Shown here one piece after another: positions 25,566-37,403 of a stretch of DNA of 64,000 nt. Every line of letters starts with the position of its first letter. Positions within the stretch are counted from its first letter, which is position 1. The notes under the pieces are model-generated. The model had not been told where the DNA came from and searched no databases. It saw only the letters and a program-made list of their open reading frames with translations. The position numbers were made by a program, and so were the translations under genes. Source of the stretch: Myrica gale (Eukaryota > Streptophyta > Magnoliopsida > Fagales > Myricaceae); NCBI GenBank assembly GCA_963930655.1, contig OZ005615.1, positions 16,758,001-16,822,000 on the forward strand. Direction: 5' to 3'.

Positions 25566-26169
25566 AAAATCTTAAAATTTTATATAAAACAAACATCCTT
25601 TTTATAGAATTCAACTTTTCTTTATCTTCTCCGGCTTTTAATGGGATTGGAGTATCACGTATAAATGCATTTATGTTGTGGTGGGAACCAAAATTATTGA
25701 CATAAGTCTACCTGGAGTTTCTCTTTGGCAAACTTTTCACTCTAATTAACTTGCTCCCTCGACCATAAAATTGGTCCGAAAATTCAATAAACTTTTAGGA
25801 AAAAGAAGATAGCTCATGCTACCAAAATGACGCGACATCCGCAACACAACTATAGATATGCTTGCTCTCCCGTCCTGAGTGCCTGGGTGACATGTGACAG
25901 CGCGCGGGTGCTTCATCTATTTCACTCGGATTGGAGGACTTTCACCGCTCATCTCCTACTTCTCCTTTTTTTTTTTTTTTTGACGTAACAATAGGAGCAC
26001 CTTGTTGCAAAATAGTCTGTTTGAGCCAATGACAGAGCGAGGAATGAAATCGAAGGGGCAAACTTCTAAAGAAAAATGACAAAAAAAATATTATGTAATG
26101 CAAAAAAAATGTCTTCATAGTTAAAATATAAAAATTAAGGACTAATAACACTAAAAATATTGAAATACA

Positions 26170-26840
26170 TGTATCGTACTATTTGCTGATACTGAGAGGT
26201 GGCAACTGGATCCTACATGACTGTATATTCTGAAAACGTTGCAAAATAGCATCGTTCTAAATAATTTCAAATATTTCCCTCTTATACCAACATACTATTA
26301 TTCATCAATTCATCTCTTATCTTATTACGCAAGTCAGTTTTGATAAACTTTATCGCAGAGAACACTATCTCAAAAGAAACATCATTATTTCTCATAATAT
26401 AAATGTAGGTGTGAAGTTGTTCTCTAAGTATCATATGATCAACTGCTGAGAAATCGTCTAGATAAAGTTTAGTAAGACGAAGAACTTAGCATGATCAAAT
26501 ATTGAAAATGAGTTCCTTGGATCAAGACATGCTATGCAAAGAAGTAACTCAGTACTTGCTTCTGTGAAACAATAATCTAATTTGGCAAAAAACTTCCACA
26601 CAAAAATTATACGAATAGGTAATTTTTTGCCCTCTAGCCCTACGCCGATCAAATCAGTATATGCTTGCAATCCAATCGTACAAACATATTATTTCTCAGT
26701 AGTTCTAATTGAAAAATATAAAATAAAAAGGAGAAGGAAGAAAAATAATTTAACAGGAAAATTCTTCAAGATGGAAGTGGACAGATATGTCATTTTACTA
26801 ACAACAATGCCTCATTCAATATTTACCCAAGGATATTAAA
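26170..26840 (-). pseudogene. hAT transposase C-terminal remnant (TTF/DUF4371 type)
   Basis: On the minus strand, FAKLDYCFTEASTELLLCIA and CLDPRNSFSIFD match the segment of TTF-type zinc-finger hAT proteins that reads like STELLLCVACLSPRDSFSAFD. Further on, NDVSFEIVFSAIKFIKTDLR and NKIRDELMNN match the hAT dimerisation motif (intact forms read ERVFSAMKIIKTDLRN), followed by LQRFQNIQS and RIQLPP, typical of the last residues. Stops interrupt the frame and the N-terminal half is absent. It is a dead 3' piece, unrelated in sequence to the TAGGGCTGTTCA elements elsewhere in the window. Confidence 0.75.
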
Positions 26841-26940
26841 TGTGGCTCGGAAGTTCACGATTCTCATTCAATAGGGCCTCTTAAATGAGGGTGAGTGAGT
26901 TGGTAAATGCAGAGGCTATACAACCCCACAAACAAGCGGA

Positions 26941-27215
26941 CAAATGCAGAGGTTACTTAACCCACGAACAAAAGAACAAAGCTTTTTAAAGGGGGTGGGC
27001 CTGGTAAAAAAAATTAGGTGTAAAAAAAATTTGGAGGGAGCCAACCTGGGCTATGGCCCCAAACAAGCGGACAAATGTAGAGGCTACTTTTTCATAATCA
27101 AATGCAGAGGTTACTTAACCCACGAACAAGCGAACATAGCTTTTTAAAGGGGGTGGGCCTGGTAAAAAAAATTAGGTGTAAAAAAATTTGGAGGGAGCCA
27201 ACCGGGGCTATGGCC
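26941..27215 (+). repeat. Two-copy tandem duplication, about 160-bp spacing
   Basis: The segment from CAAATGCAGAGGTTACTTAA through CTTTTTAAAGGGGGTGGGCC to GGAGGGAGCCAACC and CTATGGCCCC appears at about 26943-27058 and again at about 27100-27218, nearly identical. The short interval between contains a further AACAAGCGGACAAATG copy, so parts repeat a third time (also at 26930). Confidence 0.8.
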
Positions 27216-27299
27216 CCTGTTCGCCCCTTCCCTCCGCCTGTGGTTTGAGCCATAGCTACTGCCTAATTAGGGGGCCAGTCACCACATCATTAACAAGAC

Positions 27300-27443
27300 C
27301 ACAATAGAGTCTCAGGCTTGTCTAATAGGCCCAAGGTCCAACTTTACTTTCGTAAGCGATTTTAACTTATGTTCGCACTCGAACTCCGGACCTTGAGGCT
27401 AGTAAATCATGTGTGGTACCGGTTGAGCTACAGTCCTGCTAGC
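27300..27443 (-). mobile_element. tRNA-derived SINE head or decayed tRNA-like sequence
   Basis: On the minus strand GTAGCTCAACCGG fits a pol III A box and, about 30 bases on, GGAGTTCGAGTGCG fits a B box. No cloverleaf can be folded well enough for a working tRNA, and the sequence continues into non-tRNA DNA, so a SINE head is the better reading. Confidence 0.5.
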
Positions 27444-27482
27444 CATCCCCTCCTCTTTAATCTCTCATGTTTTTATTTGGCT

Positions 27483-28024
27483 TAAATATACCCCATACTT
27501 CTTTGGTATGCCTAACTTGCTGATATGGCCCTATGGTAAAGAAAGTTATTTTAATACCTTTAAGGTAATATTTCTGTTAACAAAATACCCTTATTTCCAC
27601 TTCCCGTTTAAAAAACTAACAGGAAGTGGTGACATGGCATTTCTTAACACGTATGCACATATAAAAACGTGCTACGTGTCATCTGGGCCTACTTTCGCCA
27701 TGTCATATGCATAGTCAACTCAAATGTCACGTCAGCTTATCCCGAATTTGGTATTAGTTTTTTTTTAAAAATGACATGACATTTGAGTTGACTGGGCATA
27801 TGACGTGGCAAAAGTGGGTCCAAATGACACGTGTCACATTTTTATTCGTGCAGACGTGTTAAGAAATGTCACGTCACTACTTCCCGTTAATTTTTTAAAT
27901 CGAAAGTGGATGGAGGGGTGTTTTGTTAACATAAATATTACCCTAGGGGTATTAAAATAATTTTCTTTACTAGAGGGACATATCTATAATTTAAACATAT
28001 CATAAGGGTATGAGGTGCATTTAG
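27483..28024. mobile_element. Large fold-back (long inverted repeat) element
   Basis: Two arms of about 260 bases each pair along their length: TTATTTTAATACC, GTTAACAAAAYACCC, CACTTCCCG, CATTTCTTAACACGT, CACGTGTCAT and GTCAACTCAAATGTCA on the left all recur as reverse complements on the right, around a centre near 27755-27765. Arms differ at roughly one base in six by eye. No coding capacity. A related single arm is at 11205-11335. Confidence 0.85.
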
Positions 28025-28144
28025 TTGTTTTTATTTGGAATATTTGATTACTTATGGCTCAATTAACCATTGGTTTTGCGAGGCAAGTGGAGCTATGGAA
28101 AACAAAGGTGGCAGTGGATATCTAACATAATCAGTGGGTGGTAG

Positions 28145-29469
28145 TGTCACGCCCCGAACGGCATCCCGCAGGGACCATGACAGCCGCGAGCTATCCCCCG
28201 GATAGCTCCAGCGTTCTTACTTACGTTCTTACGTGCTTAAGGCGGAAACATACAGGATCGCGAGGGATTCGAGCTAAATCTTACATAATTAGGGTTCTCA
28301 TTAAGTTTGCATACAAAATATATATAACATATTAAAACCCAACTAGTGATGGATCTCATCGATCAAGTCACCATTATCAAAAACATAATCTTGGTCCTTC
28401 TAAGTCAGGTAGTCCTCCTGACTCTCTTCACCTGAGGCATCTGGAATGACACAATTTTAAAAACGTGAGTCAAAAAGACTCAGTAAAGGAAAAACATAAA
28501 CTTGAAACATGCTTTTTACTTTTACTTGCATAATCATGAAAAAGAAAATTGATTCGTGATGCACATGCATGTCATGGATATGCATATGCTCTTGCTTGAA
28601 TTCGGCCCCAAGCCCTTGAAAATATTTCTTTCATACTTGCTTGTAAAATTGGCCCTTGGCCCTTGAATTTCACTTATTCATATCTCTTACTGTGGGCTCG
28701 CTCCATTTGACCCCTGAAGTCAGGGTTGTGCGTTCCCTTTGGAACCGTCCCCGATTTCCCTTGGAGACCTTACATACGGTCAAGCTAGCACACATTCTCG
28801 CATTCGTCCTTCAGTGGCTAGACATGACCCTTGGAGGCCCACACCTTCTCAATGTCCTTCAGTGTGGTTTGCACAGCCTCTTGGATTCACCCATCCTTCT
28901 CGCATTCGTCCTTCGGTATGGGAGTCCATCTTGATGGTACGGTACCGACTAGTGCCCCTTGACTTAACTCATCGTTTCATAAAACTTTCCATAATCTTTC
29001 CATAAAATCATTGCATAAACATTCTCTTTAGAAAAATTCATGCAATGCACATGTCATGTCATGCTTGATCAAAATCTCATGCTTGTTCATGAAACGATGC
29101 AGTGTGTCATTCCAGTTTTGAAAAGAACCACTTACGGTTTCCACTTACTATTCCACTTACAGTACTCCTTGCAACCTCCCTTGATCACACTTGGCTCCTT
29201 GCCTACAAAGAATATGTTCGATTCTTCAATGCACTGAGTATGCGTGAAAGTATATCGGTACGCATCGGTTCTATGAACTATTCGACGATCCTATTGTGAA
29301 ATCCACTAAGGACGAATAGCGATAATTATGCGCTTAACTTAATTTAACGGTATAATATAGTTGCAGATTTCTCTTAATCCAATTTGAACTTCCTGATCAT
29401 CCCTTAACTTCGTACTTCCCGTCCATCGGAATATTTCCGAATAGCAACTATATTATATTTCTTTGATAT

Positions 29470-29529
<60 letters not shown>

Positions 29530-32062
29530 TTTAACTCTTTTAATCATTTAAATATTTTATTTACTCTTTTCTTTAACTAATATTCAAAACTTAGGTTATT
29601 TAATCATTTAATATTTTATTGCAATATAATATATATATATATATACATATACATGTCTCGATTAGGGTTTAATCGACACTAATAGATTTAGGATTAAACC
29701 TAAGTCTCCCATTATTTCATGTGCTCCCCTAAAACCTTACATTAAACCATCAATAACTTTAATCATGATTAAGTCTTGATTTGGACCACAATTAACCCGA
29801 GATACTAACCCTAACTAGGGTTTCGAATATTTTTATCACATGTTCACGGTTCTTCAAGCTTGTATTCCAATTGGTCAAAACCCTAAACCCAAGTGTTCAT
29901 CATAAAAATATGATTCCAATTATCCAAAAACTTACAATTAGGTTTCTCTTCCTTATGACATTCGGCCAACACCAATTTTATGTGTTCTCTTGATTACAAT
30001 TCATTCTCCAAGGTGATCCCATCCTCCATTCAACAATTTCACAACCTAGGATCTAAAAATCAAAACACAACCACAAGACACCATGCATTATATCATTCGG
30101 CCAGCACATGTATTCATCCAAATAATTAGGTTTTCTTTTGAATCTTTTGTTTTGCATGCATCCTTCACATTTCATAATTATCTATCATGCATTAGGTCAC
30201 TAATCTTACACATATCATGGCCAATAATCAGATCTATAATTGAACAACATAATACATGGAGATCTAAGCATACCATATTCGGCCATACTTCAAAATGTCA
30301 CATTTTTCATGCTAAAAATTATAACATGTATATCCTTTGCATTTATGACCTATTTGCATGCATTAACTCCATAGATCAGAACCTCTTTCATATGTATATT
30401 GTTCTTTACATCATCATGACCATAGTTAAACACTTAGATCTAACATTAGAGAGACCAACAACACAAGATCTAAAAGGAAACAAACATACAATTCGGCCAA
30501 GTACATCATATGCTTAGATCTAAGCTTCTTTTTTTTTTCCAACACACACGTTGTTCAAACTTTGCATTTTCCTTAGTATACAACCTTAGATCTAAAGCAT
30601 GTATGGCCAGATATAAAATTTTAGATACACCAACATCCATAGATCTAGGAAAAATTTCAGCTTACAACCAACCAACACAACATAGTCTAAATCTACACTT
30701 CCTTTAACATACATCGCTCCTTTCTTGCATTTTTCCATCATTCCAACTTAGATCTCAACTACACATGGCAAGATCTATCACTTAGATACCTTAACAACAC
30801 TAGATCTAGCAATTCACATAACAAGAATCCAAGATCTATCACCAAACAAGTTCGGCTAGCATGAAGAAAAAGGATTCGGTTTTCTTTTACCTTGTAGTCC
30901 TTGTTTCTCCTCTTTTCTCCTTGCACAACTCCTCCTATTTATTCACCTCCTCCTTCTTATTCCTCCTCCTTCTTCTCCTTACACGTGCTCCCCTTGGTTC
31001 AAGCTCCAAAATCCAACTCTTGGCTCAAGGGTATTCGGTTTCTCCTTGGTTTCTCTCTTTTTCTTCCTTTCTCTTTTGGTTTCGGTTTTTCTCTCTTTGG
31101 CTTGTGTTTGATCGACCAAATGGCTCAAGTGAAGTGAAATGAGTGTGTGATGAAAGTGTTATGCGTACAAGGCTTGAACAAAAGGACAAAGTGGAATGAA
31201 CTTGGACTTAAAATTCGGTCATGGGGGGTTTTACTTCACTTTTCACTTTTCACCTTTTGTCATAAATTGTCTCCCCTTGTCTCTTTGTCTTTTACGTGGT
31301 TCATCCCCCTCCACACAATTCAAAAAATTCCTCTTTAATGCTTAGTTCAAGCATTTAATTAATTTGGTTGAAATCCAACCAACTTAGTTCACTTAACATA
31401 ATCTATATACTTAGCATGCTTAATGAGGATTAGCACCACTAATCTTAACATTATCAACTTAACTTCAAGGCCCATTGGGCAGCCCAAATAAATCCTTAAT
31501 TCAAGGCCCAACGTCACCATCTAAAGCTCAATTCATAAGCCCAAAGGCTAAGGCCCAATAACCTAACTCCTTAAGGCCCATTAACACCATTACAAAGGCC
31601 CATTATTATGAACTTCATGGTAGCCCAATACCATGATTTTTAAAGCCCATTTTCATGATTATTTTGGCATCCCATTAGTATACACTTAAAAGCCCAATAT
31701 CCACCTAATATTACAAGTCTCATGGCAGCCCAATATCAAAATCTAAAGGGCCCACTATCTCAAATATTAAGGCAGCCCAATAACATAATTCATAAGAAAA
31801 ATCCTTAAAAATAATCAAGGATATTGAAAGAAAGAAAAAAATGCAATTAATCTAGCAACATGAAATCGGTTACTATAAGATTTAAATTTCATCCATGGCA
31901 TTTGAATCATAACATCACATATTGGGATTCAAAATAACTATATATACATTTTCTTAACATTAAATCATGTCTTGGTCAAGCAAGGTCTCTTTTAATACAA
32001 AATAGGCCATGGAATCCTTCATCTTGTAATGAAGTAGACACAGGTTTCTTTGGGGTCTTACA
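28145..32062 (-). mobile_element. 3' LTR of the chromovirus, about 3.9 kb
   Basis: On the minus strand it begins TGTAAGACCCC directly after the purine tract and ends GGGGCGTGACA. The left border in plus orientation is TGTCACGCCCC at 28145. It contains no gene. Several AAGGCCCA/GCCCAAT words recur at about 31450-31780, and a CA/TA microsatellite is inside. A 958-bp interior stretch (30900-31857) is duplicated at 37404-38361. Confidence 0.85.
29467..29527. repeat. (CA)n(TA)n compound microsatellite
   Basis: About fifteen CA dinucleotides pass directly into about sixteen TA dinucleotides inside the 3' LTR. A second short TA run follows at about 29627-29645. It is likely polymorphic in length. 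Confidence 0.95.
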
Positions 32063-32075
32063 TCCTCCCCTCCTT
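32063..32075 (-). other. Polypurine tract of the chromovirus
   Basis: Reads AAGGAGGGGAGGA on the minus strand, immediately before the TGTAAGACC of the 3' LTR. It is the plus-strand priming site of reverse transcription. Confidence 0.85.
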
Positions 32076-32101
32076 ATAAAAATTCTGACCCCGAAATTTC
32101 T

Positions 32102-32953
32102 TTACCACCAATAATTTTGTCCTGACTGCGAAGGTGCAGGACCATAGGGGTAGGGACGAACATTCGTGCTTGTCCCACTACTAATCTCCCCCTGATAAAT
32201 GTGATCTGGGGAATTACTCCCCGTCCAAGACTGTGATCTAGCTCCTTGGTCTAGTTCATCTACACTAGGGTCATGGATTATGTTCTCGGGTGGTCCATGA
32301 TACCTAGGTCTAGACTCTACTTCCTGTGAGGAAAGGTAGGTCTCAGATGTAGCGTCCTGAGCTCTAACTCTTCCACGATGTCTTCTCTCGGAACATCGCC
32401 TAGGTGTACACTCGTGTCTCGAGTTACGACGTCTAGGTTTTTCTTGAGGTCGTTCTCTTGTCTCATTAGGCATCGGATTTTGTTCCATAGGTTCCTCTTC
32501 CGGATCCTCCTCTGGATCCTCTTCTGGGTCCTCCTCTGGATCCTCTTCTGGATCTTCCTCAAAGTTTTTTGGTAAAACGGTTCTTAATGGAATGACATTT
32601 ATTGGCGACTCCTGCCAATAGATGCCTTCCAGGTATCCAGAGCAATCTGGAGATAAGGGTTGACCCCACCTGGAAGGTCCAGGTTGGTCTAGTGCCGGGG
32701 GTGGCGGGGGCTGGTATGTCCCCGCCATACCTTGCTGCCAATACGATACATGAGTTTGGTACACTCTTCTCGGGTCTCCTCTATCGATTTCATGTGATGC
32801 GTGAGTCGGAGCCTCATGGCTTCCCGACGGTCTTGTCGAACCTTGGGTTCTATGGTTAACCCTGAACAGGCTGCGATACTCAGGTGCTGTCATCCTTCTC
32901 TGAGAAGGCGTGCCCGAATGCTGGGAACGTGGGGGTCGACTACTCGGTGGCAT
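32102..32953 (-). CDS. Extra ORF between integrase and 3' LTR, function unknown
   Basis: An uninterrupted frame of 283 codons on the coding strand of the element, beginning MPPSSRPPRSQHSG and ending about 40 bases before the 3' LTR. It is hydrophilic and rich in Pro, Arg and Ser, with a central tandem EEDP repeat (about five units, 15 bp each, at 32492-32560). It has no membrane segment, signal peptide or zinc knuckle that I can see. Its position matches where some plant Ty3 elements carry an env-like or accessory ORF, but there is no env likeness. The start MPP...RR resembles chromovirus Gag N-termini in style, so a misplaced gag piece is an alternative. It is notable as the longest intact frame in a decayed element. 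Confidence 0.6.
   Translation of the reverse strand: MPPSSRPPRSQHSGTPSQRRMTAPEYRSLFRVNHRTQGSTRPSGSHEAPTHASHEIDRGDPRRVYQTHVSYWQQGMAGTYQPPPPPALDQPGPSRWGQPLSPDCSGYLEGIYWQESPINVIPLRTVLPKNFEEDPEEDPEEDPEEDPEEDPEEEPMEQNPMPNETRERPQEKPRRRNSRHECTPRRCSERRHRGRVRAQDATSETYLSSQEVESRPRYHGPPENIIHDPSVDELDQGARSQSWTGSNSPDHIYQGEISSGTSTNVRPYPYGPAPSQSGQNYWW
32492..32560 (-). repeat. 15-bp minisatellite encoding EEDP repeats
   Basis: Tandem copies of a unit like GAGGATCCAGAGGA on the minus strand, with few changes, inside the extra ORF. The unit length is close to 15, so the frame is preserved. Confidence 0.85.
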
Positions 32954-33113
32954 CTGACATCATAATACAGTGGTCAGTCATATGCATATAAAATATCAAC
33001 ATATATCACAAAGAATTTACATTCTTTATGCAAGGAAATCAGTCACAAATAACAGACAATAAATACTCATCCATATCAATCAATCAATAGGGAAGGAAGT
33101 AAACATTCAAATC

Positions 33114-34527
33114 TTATTCTCCTCTCAAGTGGGGGTACTTCTCATACATATCGCTTTCTAACTCCCAGGATGCCTCCTCTACCCCATGATTTCTCCATAG
33201 AACCTTTACAAGCGGTATCACCTTTGTCCGCAAATGTTGCTCCTTCCTATCGAGAATCCTTACTGGCTCCTCTACATAGGTAAGGTTCTCCTTAATCTGC
33301 AAAGGTTCATATTCTAACACATGAGTGGGGTCAGACAAATACTTGCGTAGGAGCGATACATGGAACACATCATGAACTCTCGCAATTGATGGCGGTAATG
33401 CCAGTCTGTACGCCATTGGTCCAACACGCTCCAGGATCTCGAAGGGTCCTATAAACCTGGGCTGAAGCTTCCCCTTCTTTCCGAATCGCGCTACCCCCTT
33501 CGTTGGAGAAATCTTCAAAAATACTTTACTTCCTTCTTCAAAGGTCAACTCCCTTCTCTGATTGTCCGCATAACTCTTTTGTCGACTTTGGGCCGTAATA
33601 AGTCTTTCTTTGATGAACCGAATCTTCTACTTTGTCTGCAAAATTATCTCCGGCCCCAACAGTCTCCCTTCTCCTACTTCATCCCAATACAATGGCGACC
33701 TACACCTCCACCCGTATAAGGCTTCGTATGGTGTCATACCAATACTCAATTGGAAATTGTTGTTGTATGCAAATTCTGCTAACGACAGATACTGAGCCCA
33801 GCTACCTTTGAAATCAATGACACGCTCGAAGCATGTCTTCCAAGATTTGAATGGTCCGCTCAGATTGGCCATCCGTCTGTGGGTGGAAAGCAGTGCTAAA
33901 ATTCAACTTAGTGCCTAGGGATTCCTGCAATCTTCTCCAAAATCTCGACGTAAATCTCGGATCCCTATCCGACACTATGCTCTTCGGTATGCCATGGAGT
34001 CTCACAATTTCTTGGAGATACACTTCAGCTAGCCTCTCCGGGGTATACTTCACCCTAATGGGCAGAAAGTGGGCTGACTTGGTCAATCGGTTCACCACTA
34101 CCCATATTGCATCGTAGCCAGCTGTCGTTCTTGGTAGCCCTACAACAAAATCCATGGTTATTCCTTCCCATTTCCATTCGGGGATCTCTAGAGGCTTCAA
34201 TGTCCCTGCTGGCCTCTGGTGCTCTGCTTTCACTCTCTGACAAGTCAGACATCGAGCGACATATTCCGCAATCTCCCTCTTCATATTCGGCCACCAATAA
34301 ACTTTCTTGATGTCTTGATACATCTTCGTTCCTCCAGGGTGGATAGTATAGGGCGTAGTCTGCGCCTCTGCCAAAATCAACTCTTTGATTCCCCCATCAC
34401 TAGGGACACATATTCTATTCCGGTACCTCAGCACTCCATCCCTATCCTCAAAATTGGGATCATTATTCTTTTCAATCCTTTCCCTAATCCCTACTATCAC
34501 CGCATCGCTCTTCTGGGCCTCGCAAAT
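33114..34527 (-). pseudogene. Chromovirus integrase and chromodomain-like tail, broken
   Basis: The integrase zinc region is visible ([20 protein letters not shown], then CLTCQRVK). The catalytic core follows with [24 protein letters not shown] and the Glu near [13 protein letters not shown] frameshift at about 33840 moves the reading into FKGSWAQYLSLAEFAYNN. A TAG follows ILQTK at about 33625. The tail frame 33114-33548 has [19 protein letters not shown] and [12 protein letters not shown], then the chromodomain-type [19 protein letters not shown]. The order fits a Ty3 chromovirus. Inserting its DNA was its role; this copy cannot make the protein in one piece. Confidence 0.9.
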
Positions 34528-36482
34528 TCACTCCTCCAGCGATGGTTGCAGTGAAAGCCCTGCGATGGAAACATACCGATCTGCCAACACGAGCGTGATC
34601 TCCTCTCTTTTTAGATCCTCCATGATCTCCTTCGCCACTACCTCCACGACACTTGTTTCAGCCGACTTCCGGCTTAGGGCATCAACCACCACGTTAGCTT
34701 TTCCAGGATGGTAGCTAATGGTGCAATCATAGTCCTTAATCAACTCCAACCAGCATCGTTGCCTCATATTCAACTCCTTTTGAGTGTTGAAGTACTTGAG
34801 GCTCTTGTGATCCGTAAATATCTTGCATTTAACCCCGTAGAGATAATGCCTCCATATTTTCAGAGCATGCACGACTGCAGCTAACTCCAAGTCGTGAGTG
34901 TGGTAATTCACCTCTTGGAGCCTCAATTGCCTCGACGCATAGGCTATGACCCTCTTGTCTTGCATCAACACACACCCAAGACCTTGCTTTGAGGCATCCG
35001 TATAGATCTCGTACTCCCCATGCTCTGAGGGCAATGATAACACCGGGGCAGTAACTAGATGAGCCTTTAACATCTGGAAACTTTGCTCACACTCGTCTGT
35101 CCAGTCGAACTTAACGTTCTTCTTGGTCAACGAGGTCATCGGCATGGCTATCTTTGAGAATCCTTTAATAAACCTCCGGTAATATCCTGTCAACCCCAGG
35201 AAACTCCTTATCTCCTTAACATTTGTAGGCTTAGGCCATTTGAATACCGCATCAACCTTTCCGGGATCTACAGCAATCCCTTCACCAGACACTACATGCC
35301 CTAAAAATCGGACTTGCTGCAACCAAGACTCGCACTTGGAGAATTTAGCATACAACTTCTTCTCCCTTAGGATCGGCAAAATAATCCTGAGATGCTCCTC
35401 ATGCTCCTTCTGGTTCCGAGAATAAATCAGAATATCGTCTATGAACACCACCACAAACTTATCCAGGAACTCCTTGAATACTCTGTTCATCAAGTCCATG
35501 AATGCGGCCGGGGCATTAGTTAACCCAAATGGCATCACCAAAAATTCATAGTGACCATATCGGGTTCGGAAGGCCGTCTTAGGTATATCTCCCTCCTTTA
35601 CCTTCAACTGGTGGTAACCCGACCTCAAATCAATCCTTGAAAATATTTGTGCCCTTGCAGTTGATCGAACAAATCATCAATGCGAGGTAGCGGGTACCTA
35701 TTCTTCACGGTCACCTTATTCAACTCCCTATAGTCAATGCACATCCGAAGACTCCCGTCCTTCTTCTTTACAAACAGGATCGGTGCTCCCCACGGCGACA
35801 CACTCGGCCTTATAAATCCCTTCTTCAGGAGATCTTCTAATTGGAATTTCAGCTCCTTTAGCTCTGCCGAAGCCATTCAATAAGGCACCTTGGAAATTGG
35901 GACTGTCCCAGATTCCAATTCGATACCGAACTCCACCTCCTTATCTGGCGGTAACCCCGGTAATTCTTCCGGGAATACGTCCGGAAACTCATTCACTATT
36001 GGGGTTTGATCAAACGCAGGAACTTCATTCTGCGTATCATTCAGCGTATCACTTGCCCAAACTAAAATTCCCTCATGCCCTCCTTGCAACAATCTCTTAG
36101 CTTACAGGGCCGAGACAATTGCTGGCCTTCGTTCCATTTTCCTCATACCGGTAAAACAACACTCCGGTCTCCCCTCCTTTTGGAACAAGACCTTCTTCTC
36201 ATAGCACCGAATGTTGGCACCATGTTTCGACAACCAATCCATACCGAGGATGATATCGAATCCTCCCATCTCCATAACTATCAAATCGGCCAACATGACT
36301 TGCCCTTCTACTTTTATCGGATAGTCCTTCACCATTCGGCTACATTCGACTCTTCCCCCAGCGGGCGTTGACACAAGAACATCACAATCTAACAGCTCAC
36401 TGGGTAAGGCATGTGTCTTGCAATATGATGATGCAATGAATGAATGTGTGGCCCATGAATCAAACAGAACTAGGGCTTCCCC
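34528..36482 (-). pseudogene. Chromovirus protease, reverse transcriptase and RNase H, broken
   Basis: The protease active site reads FDSWATHSF at about 36445, so the catalytic DSGA is altered to DSWA. IILGMDWLSKH follows. TAA interrupts after RRPAIVSAL. Reverse transcriptase starts with [20 protein letters not shown] and [15 protein letters not shown], is shifted at about 35627, and continues with [20 protein letters not shown] and [11 protein letters not shown]. RNase H carries [16 protein letters not shown]. Two stops (before MASAELK near 35877 and after SLEE at 34528) are TGA where family members have CGA, consistent with deamination of methylated CpG (inference). Confidence 0.92.
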
Positions 36483-37403
36483 CTAGGGCAAAGGCAACTT
36501 ACCTGCCACCACTCGATTCTGGTTCTCCGCATCCTCCGGAGTCAATGCATATAACCTCGCTTGCGTTGAGCCTCCTTGCCTCCTTGCATTGTTCTGTTGC
36601 GGGGGTCGGGGTGCTTGGTTCGAGTCGCCTGTATTCCTACAGTCTCTCGCAATGTGACCAGGCTTCCCACATTTGAAACATAAGCCCTGCCTGCACTCCC
36701 CTGGATGTCTCCTATTGCACTTGTTACAAAGAGGAAATTGGTTCCCTCCGGCATTCTGAGCTCCACCAGGCCTCTGGTTCAGCCTCTGATTCGGCCTCTG
36801 AGGCTGCCACTGGGATGACTCGGGCCTACTCCTCTTCCAGGGCATCTGCGGAGTGGTTTTGGAAGGAGCCTTCCTCTTCTGCTGGTCATGATAGGCTGCT
36901 ATTCTCTGCAGTCCTCTTTCCACTATCACCGTCCGTTCTATCACCTCGGCCAGGGTTTTAAGGTTATGGCTATACACCCTGTCATAGACCTGTGGGTGTA
37001 GCCCTTCTTCAAACTTTCGGACCTTTCTTTCTTCATCTGGCACTAAGTATGGGGCAAACCGCACCAACTCCATGAATCGACCTGCGTACTGCTCCACCGT
37101 CATGGCTCCTTGGGTTAGGGTAGCGAACTCCCTTGCTTTTGGTTCCCTAGTCGTTCTTGGGAAATATCGGTCTAGAAATTCTTGCTGGAACCTTTCCCAA
37201 GTTATGGGCTGTTCCCCTAGCTCTTGACCCAGTAACACCTTCTCGGACTGCCACCATCTTTTGACATCCCCTTGCAGCTTGAAGGTAGCATAATTTAGCT
37301 TATGGGCATCGGTACACCCCTAGACCTCAAGCAGTTCTTTCATTTCCACCAGCCAGTTTTCTGCAAGTATGGCATCTCCTTTGCCATTGTACGCTGGCAG
37401 GTG
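36483..37403 (-). pseudogene. Chromovirus gag, 5'-truncated, with stop
   Basis: Gag forms the particle and binds RNA. The frame carries WERFQQEFLDRYFPRTTREP, EFATLTQGAMTVEQYAGRF and the zinc knuckle CFKCGKPGHIARDC. Upstream codons for LPAYNGKGDAILAENWLVEM are in the same frame, but a TAG sits after KELLEV at about 37321. At 37403/37404 gag is joined abruptly to LTR sequence, so its N-terminus is gone. A TAG at 36483 separates it from the protease. Confidence 0.9.

Larger units (their letters stand above)
22598..26169. other. Intergenic, AT-rich with repeats
   Basis: Contains a family A MITE-like element (about 22745-23225) and a tandem duplication of about 240 bp at about 25100-25565. There is no gene. 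Open frames at 24610-25223 are Lys/Asn/Ile-rich products of AT-rich DNA. Confidence 0.5.

Noticed and set aside
27370..27443. Functional tRNA gene
   Set aside because: Boxes A and B are recognisable, but stems do not pair well and no tRNA end is seen. A SINE head is more likely.
29467..29527. Short regular repeats considered as a CRISPR-like array
   Set aside because: Dinucleotide microsatellite in a plant genome, with no spacers.
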